The translations under genes were made by a program, and so were the position numbers. A stretch of DNA of 7,101 bases from Prosthecobacter sp. GTDB taxonomy: Bacteria; Verrucomicrobiota; Verrucomicrobiia; Verrucomicrobiales; Verrucomicrobiaceae. The stretch covers positions 1 to 7,101 of the forward strand of contig JAOZVT010000695.1 of assembly GCA_025869455.1 (NCBI GenBank), in the 5' to 3' direction. Within the stretch, counting starts at the first letter, position 1. Each line of letters starts with the position of its first letter. The notes under the pieces are model-generated. The model was not told where the DNA came from and made no database searches. It saw nothing but the letters and a program-made list of their open reading frames with translations. Shown here piece after piece: positions 6,736 to 7,101 of the stretch.

Positions 6736-7101
6736 ATGCTTACGTTGCGAAATTTATTGGCCACAGGATTCTTTCCAAAAGAACTCCCGCCTGCATTTTC
6801 TACTACCATGTTCGCTAATGCAGTGACCGGACAAAATGGCGGTCTAAAAGGACAAATGTCCGGAGGATCACCCAATAAAGCCGAAATGTGTGTTCATAAT
6901 ATGGTTCGAAGCGGTGGTCTGCGGCGGCATCTGGGAATCCCTAATCCAGTCCATTACTCTCGTCTGAGCTCGTATGTTGTTCAGAATTGGAATTTATTAA
7001 AAGCAAGCGCAGAAAAATCCCCATTTTCTCTGACCCAACCTGTAGATACAGGAATAACGCGAGCAATTTCTGGATTTCATGGCTTCGCAGAGAGAACCAA
7101 G
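6736..7101 (+). CDS. N-terminal part of a putative defence-associated reverse transcriptase (UG/DRT-like), cut by the window edge
   Basis: An open frame of 122 codons runs off the right edge. The start is ATG 6736; an in-frame TGA lies two codons upstream. The N-terminus, LRNLLATGFFPKELPPAFST at 4-23, resembles the opening of many bacterial RTs of the unknown-group/DRT class (NLL..G.FP.ELPP.F). The segment RRHLGIPNPVHYSRLSSYVV at 63-82 matches the early RT motif with R..L.IPNP. The segments SPFSLTQP (95-102) and a later RAI...F...R (109-120) continue the usual spacing. The catalytic YxDD, thumb region and any fused domain are outside the window. Defence RTs of this class make DNA during phage infection, and several work with a partner protein or a noncoding RNA. 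Only 50 bp separate this gene from the ART-like gene, too little for a typical structured RNA between them. Group II intron or retron RTs are less likely given the ELPP opening. Confidence 0.68.
   Translation, partial: MLTLRNLLATGFFPKELPPAFSTTMFANAVTGQNGGLKGQMSGGSPNKAEMCVHNMVRSGGLRRHLGIPNPVHYSRLSSYVVQNWNLLKASAEKSPFSLTQPVDTGITRAISGFHGFAERTK

Noticed and set aside
1..7101. CRISPR arrays, tRNA or rRNA genes, transposases and insertion-sequence ends
   Set aside because: No regularly spaced repeats, no tRNA- or rRNA-like segments and no transposase or integrase motifs were seen in any frame.

Overview
The window suggests a chromosome of a Verrucomicrobia- or Planctomycetes-type bacterium. The evidence is a secreted arylsulfatase of the kind those phyla carry in large numbers, an argG with strongly C-ending codons, and genes that start without clear Shine-Dalgarno sequences. 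The phylum is inferred from gene style only; no rRNA or marker gene is present.

Layout. The middle (about 428-6001) is a GC-rich block of ordinary chromosomal genes. On the minus strand it holds a signal-peptide-bearing arylsulfatase B-like enzyme (3147-4544), then, 49 bp downstream, a complete SNF2-family helicase with a DUF3670-like N-terminal half (428-3097). On the plus strand, divergent from the sulfatase across a 140-bp intergenic region, lies argG (4685-5929), closed by a strong intrinsic terminator (5972-6001).

Both flanks change abruptly to AT-rich DNA, and both carry genes that look like phage defence. On the left, the minus strand encodes the first 114 residues of a protein matching the N-terminal half of the anti-phage dCTP/dCMP deaminases (AvcD/DCD family); the deaminase domain would lie outside the window. 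On the right, after the argG terminator, come a 200-residue protein with an ADP-ribosyltransferase-like H...Y...E pattern (6083-6685) and, 50 bp later on the same strand, the first 122 residues of a reverse transcriptase that looks like the defence-associated (UG/DRT) type; its catalytic YxDD motif lies outside the window.

How they work together. The central genes are unrelated housekeeping or nutritional functions: arginine biosynthesis, sulfate-ester hydrolysis and an ATP-dependent DNA translocase. The flanks look like acquired defence cargo on both sides of a short host segment. The ART-like gene plus RT is the best candidate for an undescribed system: a possible effector (ART fold) encoded next to a defence RT. 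The ART call, the RT subclass and any functional link between the two are inferences from short motifs and gene order.
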